A stretch of 64,000 bases of DNA from Elioraea sp. (GTDB lineage: Bacteria; Pseudomonadota; Alphaproteobacteria; Acetobacterales; Acetobacteraceae): NCBI RefSeq assembly GCF_022842375.1, contig NZ_JALHPR010000011.1:1-64000 (forward strand), in the 5' to 3' direction. Every line of letters begins with the position of its first letter. The first letter of the stretch is position 1. The translations under genes were made by a program, and so were the position numbers. The notes below the pieces were generated by a model. That model was not told where the DNA came from, searched no databases, and saw only the letters and a program-made list of their open reading frames with translations. Positions 42,094 through 51,772 of this stretch are shown here, piece after piece.

Positions 42094-45000
42094 ATGCCAG
42101 ACGATGGCGCCATGACGGACACGTGCGGAAGCTGCGGCGCATCGCTGCCGCCGGCAGCGCGGTTCTGTCCTGCCTGCGGCGCGCGCGTCGGCGCCGCCGC
42201 CGCACCGCAGGCGGCAGGGGGCGAGCGCCGCCACGTCACGGTGCTGTTCTGTGACCTCGTCGGCTCCACCCGCCTCGCCGCGCGAATGGACCCGGAGGAA
42301 TTCGCCGACCTCCTCGTTGCCTACCGCCAGGCAGCGATGGGGTGCGCCCGACGCCATGGCGGGCACATCGCCCGCTATGTCGGCGATGGCATCCTGATGA
42401 CCTTCGGCTATCCCCGCGCGCTCGGCCGCGATGCCGAGGCGGCCGTTGCCTGCGGGCTCGAACTCGCCGCGGCGATCGCGCAGCGCTATCCGGGCGGCGT
42501 GGCCGGTGGGCTTCCGGTCTCGGTGCGGATCGGAATCGAGAGCGGGCTCGTTCTCATCGGCAGCATCGGGCCGGAGGGTGGCGTCGAACACGATGCGGTG
42601 GTGGGCGATGTGCCGAATACCGCCGCCAAGCTCCAGGTCGCGGCACCGCCGGGCGGCGTGGTGATCGGCGAGGGAACCCAGCGCGTCGCAGGACAGCATT
42701 TCACCTGCCGGGAGATTGCTGCCCCGCCCGGGCTGTCGCGGCCGATGCGCGTGCAGCTCGTCACCGCACGGGCGGCGAGCGCGCGGGTGCGGCTCGGCTT
42801 CGATGGTGCCGCGCCGCCACTCGTCGGCCGCGAGGGGGAGCTTGCCACGCTCGCCGCGCGCTGGGAGCGCGCCGCCGCCGGTGACGGGCAGGTGGTGTTC
42901 GTCGCCGGCGAGGCTGGCATCGGCAAGTCGCGGCTGACGCTCGCGCTGACCGAGCGCATTCTCGCCGGTGGCGTGGCGCATGAGGAACTGGTCGCTGCCT
43001 GCGCACCGCAGACGGAAACCTCGGCGCTGCGGCCGATGGTGGTCGCGCTCCGCCGTTCGCTCGGCCTCCGCGAGGCTGCGTCGCACGAGAACATCGCCGC
43101 CGCCGTCGCCTCCCTCGTCGACATGCTGCGCCTGCCGGCAGAGCCTGCCGCACCGATCCTGCGTGGCCTGCTCGAGGGCGGCGACCTGCCGTCTGCCGCC
43201 TCGCTCGACATCACGCCGGAGGCGATCAGGCGCGTGGTGTTCGATGCGCTGCTCGCCTTCGTCGCGCTGAAGGCGGAGCAGGCGCCGCTGCTGCTGTTGA
43301 TCGAGGACCTGCACTGGGCAGACCCCTCGCTGCTCGCCTTTGTTCGCCTGCTGGTCGAGCAGGTGCCGCGGCAGCGGGTGATGCTGCTCGCCACCCACCG
43401 GCCCGATATCGCACCCGACGTTCCCGATCACCGCCACGTGCTGCGGCTTGCCCTCCGCCCGCTGCCGGCCTCCGAGGCGCGGCAGATCGTTGCCGCTGGC
43501 ATCGGTGCCGCCTTGGGCGAGGAGACGGTGCGGCGGATCGTCGCGCGGTGCGACGGCGTGCCGCTGTTCCTCGAGGAGTTCGCGCGCGCCGCGGCCGAGC
43601 GTGGCGCCGCCGACGAGGCGATGTTCCCCGACACATTGGCCGAGGTGCTGGAATCGCGCCTCGATGCCGTGGGCGAGGCGAAGGCGACCGCACAGGTTGC
43701 CGCCGTGCTCGGGCGCGAGGTGACGGCTGATCTGCTCGAGCCGCTCTCCGGCCTCGACCACGCAGCGACGGCGCAGCACCTCGAGCGCCTGGCTGGAGCC
43801 GGGCTCCTGGTGCAGACGCGCAATGCGCCGCAGCAGGCCTTCGCGTTCCGCCACGCCGTGCTGCGCGAGGCGGCCTATGCGAGCTTGCGGCGCGATCGCC
43901 GCCGCGCGCTGCATCGTGCCACCGCAGAACTGATCGCGCGCGCCCATCCGGACCTCGCCCGCGCAGAGCCCGAGATGATCGCGCTGCACTGGGCCGAGGC
44001 GGGCGAGGCGCGGCGCGCGGCCTCGCTCTGGCGTGTCGCTGCCGCGCGCGCGCTCGGCGCCTCCGCGAACGAGGAAGCGGAGCGGCATGTGCGCGCAGCG
44101 TTGGCCGTTCTGCCGGGTGCCGGCGGCGAGGGGGGCGAGGAGACGCGGCTGCTCTCGCTGCAACTGACGCTCCAGCTCGGCTCGGCTCTCACCGCCCTGA
44201 AGGGATATGCCGCACCCGAAACATTCTCCGCCTTCGAGGCTGCCCGCAGGCTGGCCGAGGGCGTGACCGATGCCGCCGCCCTCTACCCCGTGCTGTCGGG
44301 GCTGAAGGCGTTCTACATGGTCCGCGGGCCGCTGCCCGAGGCGCGCAGGCTCGGCGAACGCCTGCTGGCGCTGGCCGAGTTGGCGGGCGACCCCGCATTG
44401 CTGCGCGATGCGCGCCGCCGCATGGGCTGGTGCCTCACCTGCCTTGGTGAACTGTCCGCCGGCGAGGCGCTGCTGCGCCGCGTCGTCGAGGATGCGGCTG
44501 CCGTCCCCCAGGGGCCGGGCAGCGACGTGATCGCCATGGCGCATGGCAACCTCGCGGTGAATGCCATGCTGGCTGGCACCGCCGAGACGGCGCGGGCGGA
44601 GGCAGAGGCCGGCGTGCGGCGCGCGCGGCGCGGCGGCCACTCGCTCAGCCTCGCCTATGCCGGGGGGCTTGCCGCGACCGTCGCCTCCGTGCTCGGCGAT
44701 CTCGATGCGACGCGCGATCTGGCCGAGGAGGTTCACGCCGTCGCGCTCGACCGCGGCATCACGTACTGGACGGCGATGGCGCGTATCCATTCCGGCTGGG
44801 TGCGCGCGGTGGAGGGCGACGCGGCCGATGGCGTCGCTCGCATCAGGGCCGGCATCGCGCTCTATCTCGACACGCAGGGGGCGGTGCTGCTGCCCTACGC
44901 GCAGGGGCTGCTCGCCGATGCGCTGGCGCTGGCCGGCGAAGAGGAGGAGGCGAGTAGCGCCGCCCGGCGCGGCATCGAGATCGCGATGGCGCTTGGCGGC

Positions 45001-45198
45001 AAGGCCTTCCTGCCGGATCTGCTCCGCCGCGTCGGCGTGCTGGGCGATGCCGAGGGGTTCGATCGTGGTGAAGCGCTGGCCGAGGCGATGGGGGCTGGGC
45101 TCGCGGCACGCCGTGTTGCCGCGGCGCGCGATCATGCGGCAGCGGGGCGCGGCGGGCTCAGCCTCGCGAGCAGCCTCAGCGCCGGCGGCATGCCATAG
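42094..45198 (+). CDS. Class III adenylate/guanylate cyclase with AAA ATPase and TPR-like tail
   Basis: The 1034-aa protein has, in order, a double-CxxC zinc ribbon (CGSCGASLPPAARFCPACGA), a class III nucleotidyl cyclase domain (about 45-220; metal-binding VTVLFCDLVGSTRLA and YVGDGILMTFGYP), an AAA/NACHT-like ATPase with Walker A GEAGIGKSRL and Walker B LLLIEDLHWADPS, and a helical TPR-like C-terminus (650-1034). This is a common bacterial signalling architecture. It probably makes cAMP in response to a partner bound by the helical tail. ATG 42112 is an alternative start. A weak promoter (TTGACA at 42026, 17-base spacer) precedes it. Confidence 0.9.
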   Translation: MPDDGAMTDTCGSCGASLPPAARFCPACGARVGAAAAPQAAGGERRHVTVLFCDLVGSTRLAARMDPEEFADLLVAYRQAAMGCARRHGGHIARYVGDGILMTFGYPRALGRDAEAAVACGLELAAAIAQRYPGGVAGGLPVSVRIGIESGLVLIGSIGPEGGVEHDAVVGDVPNTAAKLQVAAPPGGVVIGEGTQRVAGQHFTCREIAAPPGLSRPMRVQLVTARAASARVRLGFDGAAPPLVGREGELATLAARWERAAAGDGQVVFVAGEAGIGKSRLTLALTERILAGGVAHEELVAACAPQTETSALRPMVVALRRSLGLREAASHENIAAAVASLVDMLRLPAEPAAPILRGLLEGGDLPSAASLDITPEAIRRVVFDALLAFVALKAEQAPLLLLIEDLHWADPSLLAFVRLLVEQVPRQRVMLLATHRPDIAPDVPDHRHVLRLALRPLPASEARQIVAAGIGAALGEETVRRIVARCDGVPLFLEEFARAAAERGAADEAMFPDTLAEVLESRLDAVGEAKATAQVAAVLGREVTADLLEPLSGLDHAATAQHLERLAGAGLLVQTRNAPQQAFAFRHAVLREAAYASLRRDRRRALHRATAELIARAHPDLARAEPEMIALHWAEAGEARRAASLWRVAAARALGASANEEAERHVRAALAVLPGAGGEGGEETRLLSLQLTLQLGSALTALKGYAAPETFSAFEAARRLAEGVTDAAALYPVLSGLKAFYMVRGPLPEARRLGERLLALAELAGDPALLRDARRRMGWCLTCLGELSAGEALLRRVVEDAAAVPQGPGSDVIAMAHGNLAVNAMLAGTAETARAEAEAGVRRARRGGHSLSLAYAGGLAATVASVLGDLDATRDLAEEVHAVALDRGITYWTAMARIHSGWVRAVEGDAADGVARIRAGIALYLDTQGAVLLPYAQGLLADALALAGEEEEASSAARRGIEIAMALGGKAFLPDLLRRVGVLGDAEGFDRGEALAEAMGAGLAARRVAAARDHAAAGRGGLSLASSLSAGGMP

Positions 45199-46082
45199 AA
45201 CACGAGGGCCGAGAGTGCGAGCATCTGCTCGGCGCCGATCGGCAGCAGGCCCGCGGTCGCTGCCCAGGCGACGGAGATGTTGCGTGAGATGGCCGCGACC
45301 GCCATGCCGCGCGCATCGATGCCGCCGACCTGGGAGAAGGCAAGGGCGGTCAGCGCATAGGCCGTGGCGAGGAGGGCCGCGATCAGCACGGTCAGCGCCA
45401 GCGCATGCAGCGGATCGGCCCCGAGCAGCGGACCGAGGCCGGTGGTGCGGGCGAAGGTGATTGGCAGCAGCGCAGCCAGGCCGAGCCAGGCCCATGCTGT
45501 TGCGGCCCACCGCGTCGTGGGGGTGCCACCACCCCGCCGTGCCATCACGCAGCGCAGCAGGATGGCAGCGAGTGCGGGCAGCAGCACGACCATCGCCGCC
45601 CGCCCGGCCAACGCGGCGGGCGAGAGCGAGAGCCCGGCCAGCGGCAGGCCGAGCGCGACGAGCGGCAGCACGACCGGCACGGCGGCGAGCGTGACTGCCG
45701 AGAGGCACAGCGCGACGGCAGGGTTGCCACCTGCCATCGCGGCGTAGAACTGGGCCGACGTGCCGACCGGCGCTGCGAGAATCAGCGTGGCCGCCAGCAC
45801 GAGCGCGGGGTCGGCGCCGCCCAGCGTGCCGGCCACCGCGGCGGCGAGCGGCAGCACGAGCTGGATGAACACAGCAGCCAACCCGAGCCTGACGGGACTG
45901 CGTATCACCGCGGCGAAGCGCTTGGCGTCGGCCGCCATCACCGCGGCGAAGACGAGAAGTGCGACGAGGCCGGGCAGGACGGTCAGTGTTGCCGCCGCCG
46001 CGTCCGGAAGCAGGATGCCGCCGATCAGCGTGGCAGGCACGGCGAGGGCGGCAATGTCCCCGATCGCAGGAAGGCGCGGCAT
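45132..46082 (-). CDS. SBF-like (bile acid:sodium symporter fold) membrane transporter
   Basis: The 316-aa protein has about nine or ten hydrophobic helices. Motifs resemble the SBF/ASBT fold: ATLILAAPVGTSAQFYAAMAGGNPAVALCLSAVTLAAVPVVLPLVAL (crossing-helix region) and GMAVAAISRNISVAWAATAG (second crossover). Such proteins move organic anions or arsenite-like substrates with sodium. The last 67 bases overlap the 3' end of the convergent cyclase gene. A perfect CRP-type site lies about 70 bases upstream of its start, so cAMP control is plausible. Substrate unknown. Confidence 0.72.
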   Translation of the reverse strand: MPRLPAIGDIAALAVPATLIGGILLPDAAAATLTVLPGLVALLVFAAVMAADAKRFAAVIRSPVRLGLAAVFIQLVLPLAAAVAGTLGGADPALVLAATLILAAPVGTSAQFYAAMAGGNPAVALCLSAVTLAAVPVVLPLVALGLPLAGLSLSPAALAGRAAMVVLLPALAAILLRCVMARRGGGTPTTRWAATAWAWLGLAALLPITFARTTGLGPLLGADPLHALALTVLIAALLATAYALTALAFSQVGGIDARGMAVAAISRNISVAWAATAGLLPIGAEQMLALSALVFYGMPPALRLLARLSPPRPAAA

Positions 46083-46149
46083 GGTGCTGCTCCGCAGGGT
46101 GCGGGCCGGATCGGCCCCGGCGCACTCTGCGTCAGCCGCGCACGCTCAG

Positions 46150-46169
46150 CGTGTGAACCCCCTCACACG
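46150..46169. promoter_or_regulatory. Perfect CRP-type operator
   Basis: CGTGTGA (46150-46156) and TCACACG (46163-46169) are perfect 7-base inverted arms around ACCCCC. The core is TGTGA-N6-TCACA, the consensus of E. coli CRP. It lies 67 bases upstream of the SBF-like transporter start and downstream of glcB, so the transporter is the likely target. Confidence 0.65.
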
Positions 46170-46188
46170 TGCCACGCTTGACGGTTGC

Positions 46189-46278
46189 TCAGGCCGCCTT
46201 GGCCTCGCGGCGACGGGATCAAGCAGCTTTCGCCTCGCGGCGACGGGCTCAAGCAGCTTTCGCCTCGCGGCGACGGGC
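46189..46278 (-). repeat. Triplicated 30-bp glcB 3' terminus
   Basis: Three head-to-tail 30-base units at 46249-46278, 46219-46248 and 46189-46218 each encode xRRREAKAA followed by TGA on the minus strand. The first two units are identical and end GCGAAAGCTGCTTGA. The last ends GCCAAGGCGGCCTGA, with codons like the rest of the gene. Only the first is translated; the other two follow the stop codon. Confidence 0.9.
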
Positions 46279-48423
46279 ATGCAGCACGAACTCGGTGTAG
46301 CCGTTCGGCTGGGCGCGGCCCTTGAACACGAGGTCGCATGCCGCGCGGAAGGCCGGCCCGTCATAGCCGGGCGCCATCGGGCGATAGGCGGGGTCGCCGT
46401 CGTTCTGGCGGTCGACCACCGCTGCCATGCGGCGGAGCGCCTCCATCACCTGCGTCTCGCTCACCACGCCATGATGCAGCCAGTTCGCAACGTGCTGGGA
46501 GGAGATGCGCAGCGTCGCGCGGTCCTCCATCAGCCCGACATCGTCGAGGTCGGGCACCTTGGAACAGCCCACACCCTGGTCGACCCAGCGCACGACGTAG
46601 CCGAGGATGCCCTGGCAGTTGTTGTCGAGCTCGGCCTGAAGGTCCTTCGGGTCCCAGTTCGGGCGGTCGGCGACGGGAAGCACGAGGATGTCGGACACCT
46701 TCGCTGCCACGCGGCGGGCGATTTCCCGCTGCCGCGCGCCGACATCGACCTGGTGGTAGTGCAGCGCATGCAGCGTCGCGGCGGTGGGAGACGGCACCCA
46801 GGCCGTGCTGGCGCCGGCCCTGGGGTGGCCGACCTTCTGGGCGAGCATCGCCTCCATCCTGTCGGGCATCGCCCACATGCCCTTGCCGATCTGTGCCCGG
46901 CCGGCGAGCCCCATCGCGAGACCGGCATCGACGTTGTTGTCCTCGTACGCCTTGATCCAGACCGTGTTCTTCATCTCGGCCTTGCGGATCATCGGGCCCG
47001 CTTCCATCGCGGTGTGGATCTCGTCGCCCGTCCGGTCGAGGAAGCCGGTGTTGATGAAGGCAACGCGGTGGCGGGCGGCCGCGATGCAGGCGCGGAGGTT
47101 GATCGAGGTGCGGCGCTCCTCGTCCATGATGCCCATCTTGAGCGTGTGGCGCGCGAGGCCGAGCAGGTCCTCGATCCGCGCGAACAGCGCATCCGCCCAC
47201 GCGACCTCTGCCGGCCCGTGCATCTTCGGCTTGACGATGTAGACCGAGCCGGTGCGGCTGTTGCGGAACGATCCGGCACCGTTCAGGTCATGGACGGCGC
47301 AGAGGCTGGTGATCGCGGCGTCGAGGATGGTCTCGGCCGTCTCGCGACCTTCGGCATCGAGCACGGCATCGGTCATCATGTGATGCCCGACATTGCGCAC
47401 GAGCATGAGTGACCGGCCGGGCAGGGTGAGCGTGCCGCCGCCCCCCTGTGTCATTCCGGGGGTCGTCCACTGCCGGTCGGGGTTCAGGCGGCGCTCCACC
47501 ATCCGATCGCCGCGCAGGAAGCTCGCCGCGAGCGTGCCATTCATGAGGCCGAGCCAGTTGCGGTACACGGCGACCTTGTCGGCCGCGTCGACGGCAGCGA
47601 CGCTGTCCTCGCAATCCTGGATCGTCGAGAGGGCGGCCTCGAGCGCAACATCCGCCACACCAGCGGCATCGGTGCTGCCGATCGCATGCGCCCGGTCGAT
47701 CCTGATCTCGACATGCAGGCGGTTGTGGCGGAGCAGGACGCTCCGCGGCGCATCGGGCGCGCCTTCGAAGCCGACGAAGCCGGACGGGTCCGAGAGCCCG
47801 GTCACGGCACCGCCGGCGAGGGCGACGGCGAGCGCCCCGCCCGTGACGGCATAAAGCGTGGCATCGGCATGCGAGCCGGCCGCAAGCGGGGCCACCTGGT
47901 CGAGCACGCGGCGGGCTTCGGCCACCACGGCAGCACCCCTGCCCGGGTCGAAGCCGGGGCCCTGCGGGAGGCCCTGGCCCATCGCGTCGGTGCCATAGAG
48001 GGCGTCGTAGAGGCTGCCCCAGCGGGCATTGGCGGCATTCAGCGCATAGCGCGCGTTGGACACGGGAACGACGAGCTGCGGACCGGCGAGGCGTGCGATC
48101 TCGTCGTCGACACCCTCGGTCTCTGCCTGCACGGGGCCCGGGTCAGGCAGCAGGTAGCCGATCTCGCGCAGGAAGGCCTCGTAGGCGGCGGGGTCGTGCT
48201 TGCGCCCTCGTCGGGCCTTGTGCCAGCCGTCGATCTCGGCCTGGAGGCGGGCGCGCTCGGCCAGCAGCGCGGCATTCCGGGGGCCGAGCTCGGCGATGAT
48301 CGCGGCCAGGCCCCGCCAGAAGGCGTCCGGCGCGATCGCAGTGCCGGGGGCTGCTTCCTCGGCCACGAAACGATGCAGTTCCTCGGCGACCTTGAGACCA
48401 GCGACCTCGATCCGTGCCGTCAT
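46249..48423 (-). CDS. glcB: Malate synthase G
   Basis: The 724-aa enzyme condenses glyoxylate and acetyl-CoA to malate. The length matches E. coli GlcB (723), distinguishing it from the shorter isoform A. Recognised stretches are [63 protein letters not shown] and [15 protein letters not shown]. The start at 48423 is chosen for GGAGAAGGA 7 bases upstream; the in-frame ATG 48444 has none. It is separate from glcDEF at 5 kb but completes the glycolate-to-malate route. The 3' end is tandemly triplicated. Confidence 0.95.
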   Translation of the reverse strand: MTARIEVAGLKVAEELHRFVAEEAAPGTAIAPDAFWRGLAAIIAELGPRNAALLAERARLQAEIDGWHKARRGRKHDPAAYEAFLREIGYLLPDPGPVQAETEGVDDEIARLAGPQLVVPVSNARYALNAANARWGSLYDALYGTDAMGQGLPQGPGFDPGRGAAVVAEARRVLDQVAPLAAGSHADATLYAVTGGALAVALAGGAVTGLSDPSGFVGFEGAPDAPRSVLLRHNRLHVEIRIDRAHAIGSTDAAGVADVALEAALSTIQDCEDSVAAVDAADKVAVYRNWLGLMNGTLAASFLRGDRMVERRLNPDRQWTTPGMTQGGGGTLTLPGRSLMLVRNVGHHMMTDAVLDAEGRETAETILDAAITSLCAVHDLNGAGSFRNSRTGSVYIVKPKMHGPAEVAWADALFARIEDLLGLARHTLKMGIMDEERRTSINLRACIAAARHRVAFINTGFLDRTGDEIHTAMEAGPMIRKAEMKNTVWIKAYEDNNVDAGLAMGLAGRAQIGKGMWAMPDRMEAMLAQKVGHPRAGASTAWVPSPTAATLHALHYHQVDVGARQREIARRVAAKVSDILVLPVADRPNWDPKDLQAELDNNCQGILGYVVRWVDQGVGCSKVPDLDDVGLMEDRATLRISSQHVANWLHHGVVSETQVMEALRRMAAVVDRQNDGDPAYRPMAPGYDGPAFRAACDLVFKGRAQPNGYTEFVLHARRREAKAA

Positions 48424-48694
48424 GTTCGCGTCCTTCTCCGCCATGTGCCCCGGAGCCGATGCAGTTTGGTGCGGCGTGTGCAGTGCAGCATACCTTGATT
48501 AACGTGCTGTTTGCAGCCGTCAGGCAAACTTGTCGAGAGAAACGACATACGAGCCTGACGCAATCCTGCCCTGCCGCATGCTCTTGCGTTGCCCCAGGGC
48601 TTGCCGCATATCCGACGCGCACGACGTCGCGAGACAATGTTTCCGGGCCGGGAGCCTCCCAGCCGTAACGGGACCACGAGAAGGATCATCGCCG

Positions 48695-49864
48695 ATGCGC
48701 CTTGCGGTGCTGAAGGAACGCCGTCCCGGCGAGGCCAGGGTGGCGGCAACGCCGGAGACGGTGAAGAAGCTGTCCGCCCTCGGGCTCACCATCGCCGTCG
48801 AGGCGGGAGCTGGGGCGGGAAGTTCGATCCCCGATGCCGACTATGCCGCCGCCGGGGCGGAGATCGCACCTGATGCGGCGTCGGCGCTGGCCGGTGCCGG
48901 GATCGTCTTCAAGGTCCAGGCCCCGCTTGGCACCGGAGAGGGCGAGCTCGACGAGCTCGCGCTGATCCCGCGCGGCGCGCTCCTGATCGGCACGCTCGGC
49001 GCCTACGGCAACGAGGAGAGGACGCGCACCTACGCGAGCCTCGGCATCGATGCCTGTTCGATGGAACTGCTGCCCCGCATCACCCGCGCGCAGAGCATGG
49101 ACGTGCTGTCGAGCCAGGCGAACCTCGCCGGCTACCGCGCTGTTCTTGAAGGTGCCAACGCCTATGGCCGAGGCTTCCCGATGATGATGACGGCGGCCGG
49201 CACCGTGCCGCCCGCGGGCGTGTTCGTGCTGGGTGCCGGTGTCGCAGGCCTCCAGGCGATCGCCACCGCCCGCCGCCTCGGCGCGAAGGTTTCCGCGACC
49301 GACGTTCGCCCGGCGGCAAAGGAGGAGATCAAGTCGCTCGGTGCCGCCTTCATCGGCGTCGAGAGCGAGGAGACCGCCGCCGCCCAGACCTCGGGCGGCT
49401 ATGCCAAGGAGATGAGCGAGGACTTCAAGCGCCGCCAGGCCGAGCTGCTGGCCGAGACGGTCAAGAAGCAGGACCTCATCATCTGCACCGCGCTGACGAT
49501 GGGCCGCGCGGCGCCGAAGCTGCTGACGGCGGAGCATGTCGCCTCCATGAAGCCGGGCAGTGTGATCGTCGATATCGCGGCCGATGCGGGTGGCAACTGC
49601 GCGCTGACCGTGCCGGGCGAGAAGACGGTCACGGCGAACGGCGTGACCATCCTCGGCTACCGTAACTGGCCGGGGCGCATTCCGGTTGCCTCCTCCGCCC
49701 TCTATGCGCGGAACCTGATGACCTTCCTCACGGCCTTCTGGGACAAGGACGCAAAGCGCCCGAACCTGAAGCCCGAGGACGAGATCATACAGGGCGTGGC
49801 GCTGACGCGCGGCGGTGCCGTGGTGCACCCCGCCTTCGCGCCGAAGCCAGCAGCAGCAGCCTGA
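48695..49864 (+). CDS. pntAA: NAD(P) transhydrogenase subunit alpha part 1 (domain I)
   Basis: The 389-aa soluble NAD(H)-binding component belongs to the proton-translocating transhydrogenase, which makes NADPH from NADH using the proton gradient. Motifs include KERRPGEARVAATPETVKKL, SMELLPRITRAQSMDVLSSQANLAGYRAV, and the Rossmann loop VLGAGVAGLQAIATARRLGA. The ATG at 48695 follows GAGAAGGA. In many alphaproteobacteria the alpha chain is split, as here, and the hydrophobic part is encoded next. The 250-base gap upstream has no other gene. Confidence 0.95.
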   Translation: MRLAVLKERRPGEARVAATPETVKKLSALGLTIAVEAGAGAGSSIPDADYAAAGAEIAPDAASALAGAGIVFKVQAPLGTGEGELDELALIPRGALLIGTLGAYGNEERTRTYASLGIDACSMELLPRITRAQSMDVLSSQANLAGYRAVLEGANAYGRGFPMMMTAAGTVPPAGVFVLGAGVAGLQAIATARRLGAKVSATDVRPAAKEEIKSLGAAFIGVESEETAAAQTSGGYAKEMSEDFKRRQAELLAETVKKQDLIICTALTMGRAAPKLLTAEHVASMKPGSVIVDIAADAGGNCALTVPGEKTVTANGVTILGYRNWPGRIPVASSALYARNLMTFLTAFWDKDAKRPNLKPEDEIIQGVALTRGGAVVHPAFAPKPAAAA

Positions 49865-49901
49865 ACCCGCTACCTGAACCCATTTGGGGGGGGAGAGAGA
49901 C

Positions 49902-50309
49902 ATGAACCCGAGCCAGGTCGCAGAGACCGCAGGCGGCATCGCGCGTGATGCCGCATCGCTCGCCGACCGCGCGCAGGCACTGGCCGCACAAGCGGCCGGA
50001 GCCGCCGCGGGAACAGGGGAGATCATCGAGCCATTCCTCTACCTGCTCTCGATCTTCCTGCTCGCCTGTTTCGTCGGCTACTACGTGGTGTGGAACGTCA
50101 CCCCCGCGCTGCACTCGCCGCTGATGGGTGTCACCAACGCCATCTCCTCGGTGATCATCGTCGGCGCGGTCCTTGCCGTCGGCCTCGCCGATGATCCGCT
50201 CGCGCGGGTGTTCGGCTTCATCGCCGTGCTGCTCGCCTCGGTGAACATCTTCGGCGGGTTCATCGTGACGCAACGCATGCTCTCGATGTTCCGCAAGAAG
50301 GGGAAGTGA
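49902..50309 (+). CDS. pntAB: NAD(P) transhydrogenase subunit alpha part 2 (membrane)
   Basis: The 135-aa membrane component of the split alpha subunit has an Ala-rich N-terminal tail and about three transmembrane helices: [38 protein letters not shown] and [23 protein letters not shown], ending MFRKKGK. ATG 49902 is preceded by a run of G and GAGAGAGA. The gene lies 37 bases after pntAA and 4 bases before pntB. Confidence 0.94.
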   Translation: MNPSQVAETAGGIARDAASLADRAQALAAQAAGAAAGTGEIIEPFLYLLSIFLLACFVGYYVVWNVTPALHSPLMGVTNAISSVIIVGAVLAVGLADDPLARVFGFIAVLLASVNIFGGFIVTQRMLSMFRKKGK

Positions 50310-50313
50310 CGCG

Positions 50314-51714
50314 ATGAGCCCGAACCTGACGGCGATCGCGTACCTGATCGCCTCCGTCTGCTTCATCTTCGCGCTCCGCGGCCTCTCGAACCCAGAGACG
50401 GCGCGCCAGGGCAACATGCTCGGCGTCGCCGGCATGACGATCGCGATCGTGGCCACCCTGCTGAAGCCCGGCATGGGCGGGTTCCACTGGATCCTGCTCG
50501 CCGTGATCATCGGCGGCGGTGCGGGCGCCTACATTGCCACGCGCATCCAGATGACGGCGCTGCCGCAGCTCGTCGCGGCGTTCCACAGCCTCGTGGGCCT
50601 TGCCGCGGTGTTCGTCGCGGCCGCCGCCCTCTACTCACCGCAGAGCTTCGGCCTCGGCATGCCCGGCACGATGAAGGCCGCCTCGCTGATCGAGATGAGC
50701 CTCGGGCTCGCGATCGGTGCGGTCACCTTCTCGGGCTCGGTCATCGCCTTCGCCAAGCTCCAGGGCCTGATGTCGGGCGCGCCGATCACGTTCCCCAAGC
50801 AGCACCTGCTGAACGCCGTGCTCGGCGTCGTTCTCGTGCTGCTGGTGATCATCTTCACCACCAGCGAGAGCCGCCTGGTGTTCTGGATGATCGCGCTGCT
50901 CGCCCTCGCGATCGGCTTCCTGATCATCATCCCGATCGGCGGCGCGGACATGCCCGTCGTCGTCTCGATGCTGAACTCGTACTCGGGCTGGGCTGCCTGC
51001 GGCATCGGCTTCACCGTCGGCAACCTGATGCTGATCATCGCCGGTGCGCTGGTCGGCGCCTCGGGCGCGATCCTCTCCTACATCATGTGCAAGGGGATGA
51101 ACCGCTCGATCCTGAACGTGCTGCTGGGCGGCTTCGGTACCGACTCCTCGGCGGCCGGTGCCGGCGGCGGCCCGGGCGGCGACCGCTCGGTCCGCGCGGG
51201 TGCGGCCGACGATGCGGGCTTCATCATGAAGAACGCGTCGAAGGTCATCATCGTGCCGGGCTACGGCATGGCGGTGGCGCAGGCCCAGCATGCGCTGCGC
51301 GAGATGGCCGACACGCTGAAGAAGGAAGGCGTCGAGGTGAAGTACGCCATCCACCCCGTCGCCGGCCGCATGCCAGGGCACATGAACGTGCTGCTGGCCG
51401 AGGCCAATGTTCCGTATGACGAGGTGTTCGAGCTCGAGGAGATCAACAACGACTTCTCGACCGCCGACGTGGTGTACGTGATCGGTGCGAACGACGTGAC
51501 CAACCCCGCCGCCAAGACCGACCCGAAGAGCCCGATCTTCGGCATGCCCATCCTCGAGGTGGACCGTGCCAAGACCGTGCTGTTCGTGAAGCGCTCGATG
51601 GCCTCGGGCTATGCCGGCGTCGACAACGAGCTCTTCTTCCGCCCGAACACGATGATGCTGTTCGGCGATGCGAAGAAGATGACGGAAGAGATCGTCCAGA
51701 GCCTCGGCCACTAG
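50314..51714 (+). CDS. pntB: NAD(P) transhydrogenase subunit beta
   Basis: The 466-aa beta subunit has eight to nine N-terminal transmembrane helices (for example YLIASVCFIFALRGLSNP and TFSGSVIAFAKLQGLMSG) carrying the proton path, then the NADP(H)-binding domain III: IIVPGYGMAVAQAQHALREM, YAIHPVAGRMPGHMNVLLAE, YVIGANDVTNPAA and VKRSMASGYAGVDNELF. Co-transcribed with the alpha genes. A terminator follows. Confidence 0.96.
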   Translation: MSPNLTAIAYLIASVCFIFALRGLSNPETARQGNMLGVAGMTIAIVATLLKPGMGGFHWILLAVIIGGGAGAYIATRIQMTALPQLVAAFHSLVGLAAVFVAAAALYSPQSFGLGMPGTMKAASLIEMSLGLAIGAVTFSGSVIAFAKLQGLMSGAPITFPKQHLLNAVLGVVLVLLVIIFTTSESRLVFWMIALLALAIGFLIIIPIGGADMPVVVSMLNSYSGWAACGIGFTVGNLMLIIAGALVGASGAILSYIMCKGMNRSILNVLLGGFGTDSSAAGAGGGPGGDRSVRAGAADDAGFIMKNASKVIIVPGYGMAVAQAQHALREMADTLKKEGVEVKYAIHPVAGRMPGHMNVLLAEANVPYDEVFELEEINNDFSTADVVYVIGANDVTNPAAKTDPKSPIFGMPILEVDRAKTVLFVKRSMASGYAGVDNELFFRPNTMMLFGDAKKMTEEIVQSLGH

Positions 51715-51739
51715 GGCCGCAGGGCGGCTCCGAGACAGC

Positions 51740-51772
51740 GGGCGGGGGCCTTGGCTCCCGCCCGTTTCATTT
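51740..51772. terminator. pntB: Terminator after pntB
   Basis: GGGCGGGGGCC (51740-51750) pairs with GGCTCCCGCCC (51753-51763), with one G-T pair and a 2-base loop, followed by GTTTCATTT. It lies between the convergent pntB and quinone reductase genes and fits a factor-independent terminator on the plus strand. Confidence 0.75.

Noticed and set aside
41905-46125. A 1406-codon open frame on the minus strand across the cyclase gene
   Set aside because: It is antisense to a well-supported cyclase/AAA gene, has Arg/Gln-rich low-complexity composition and no domain. Long antisense frames are expected at this GC content.
46150-46169. The TGTGA/TCACA hairpin as the glcB terminator
   Set aside because: No T-run follows on the minus strand and the arms match a protein-binding consensus exactly, so an operator is more likely; a dual role cannot be excluded.
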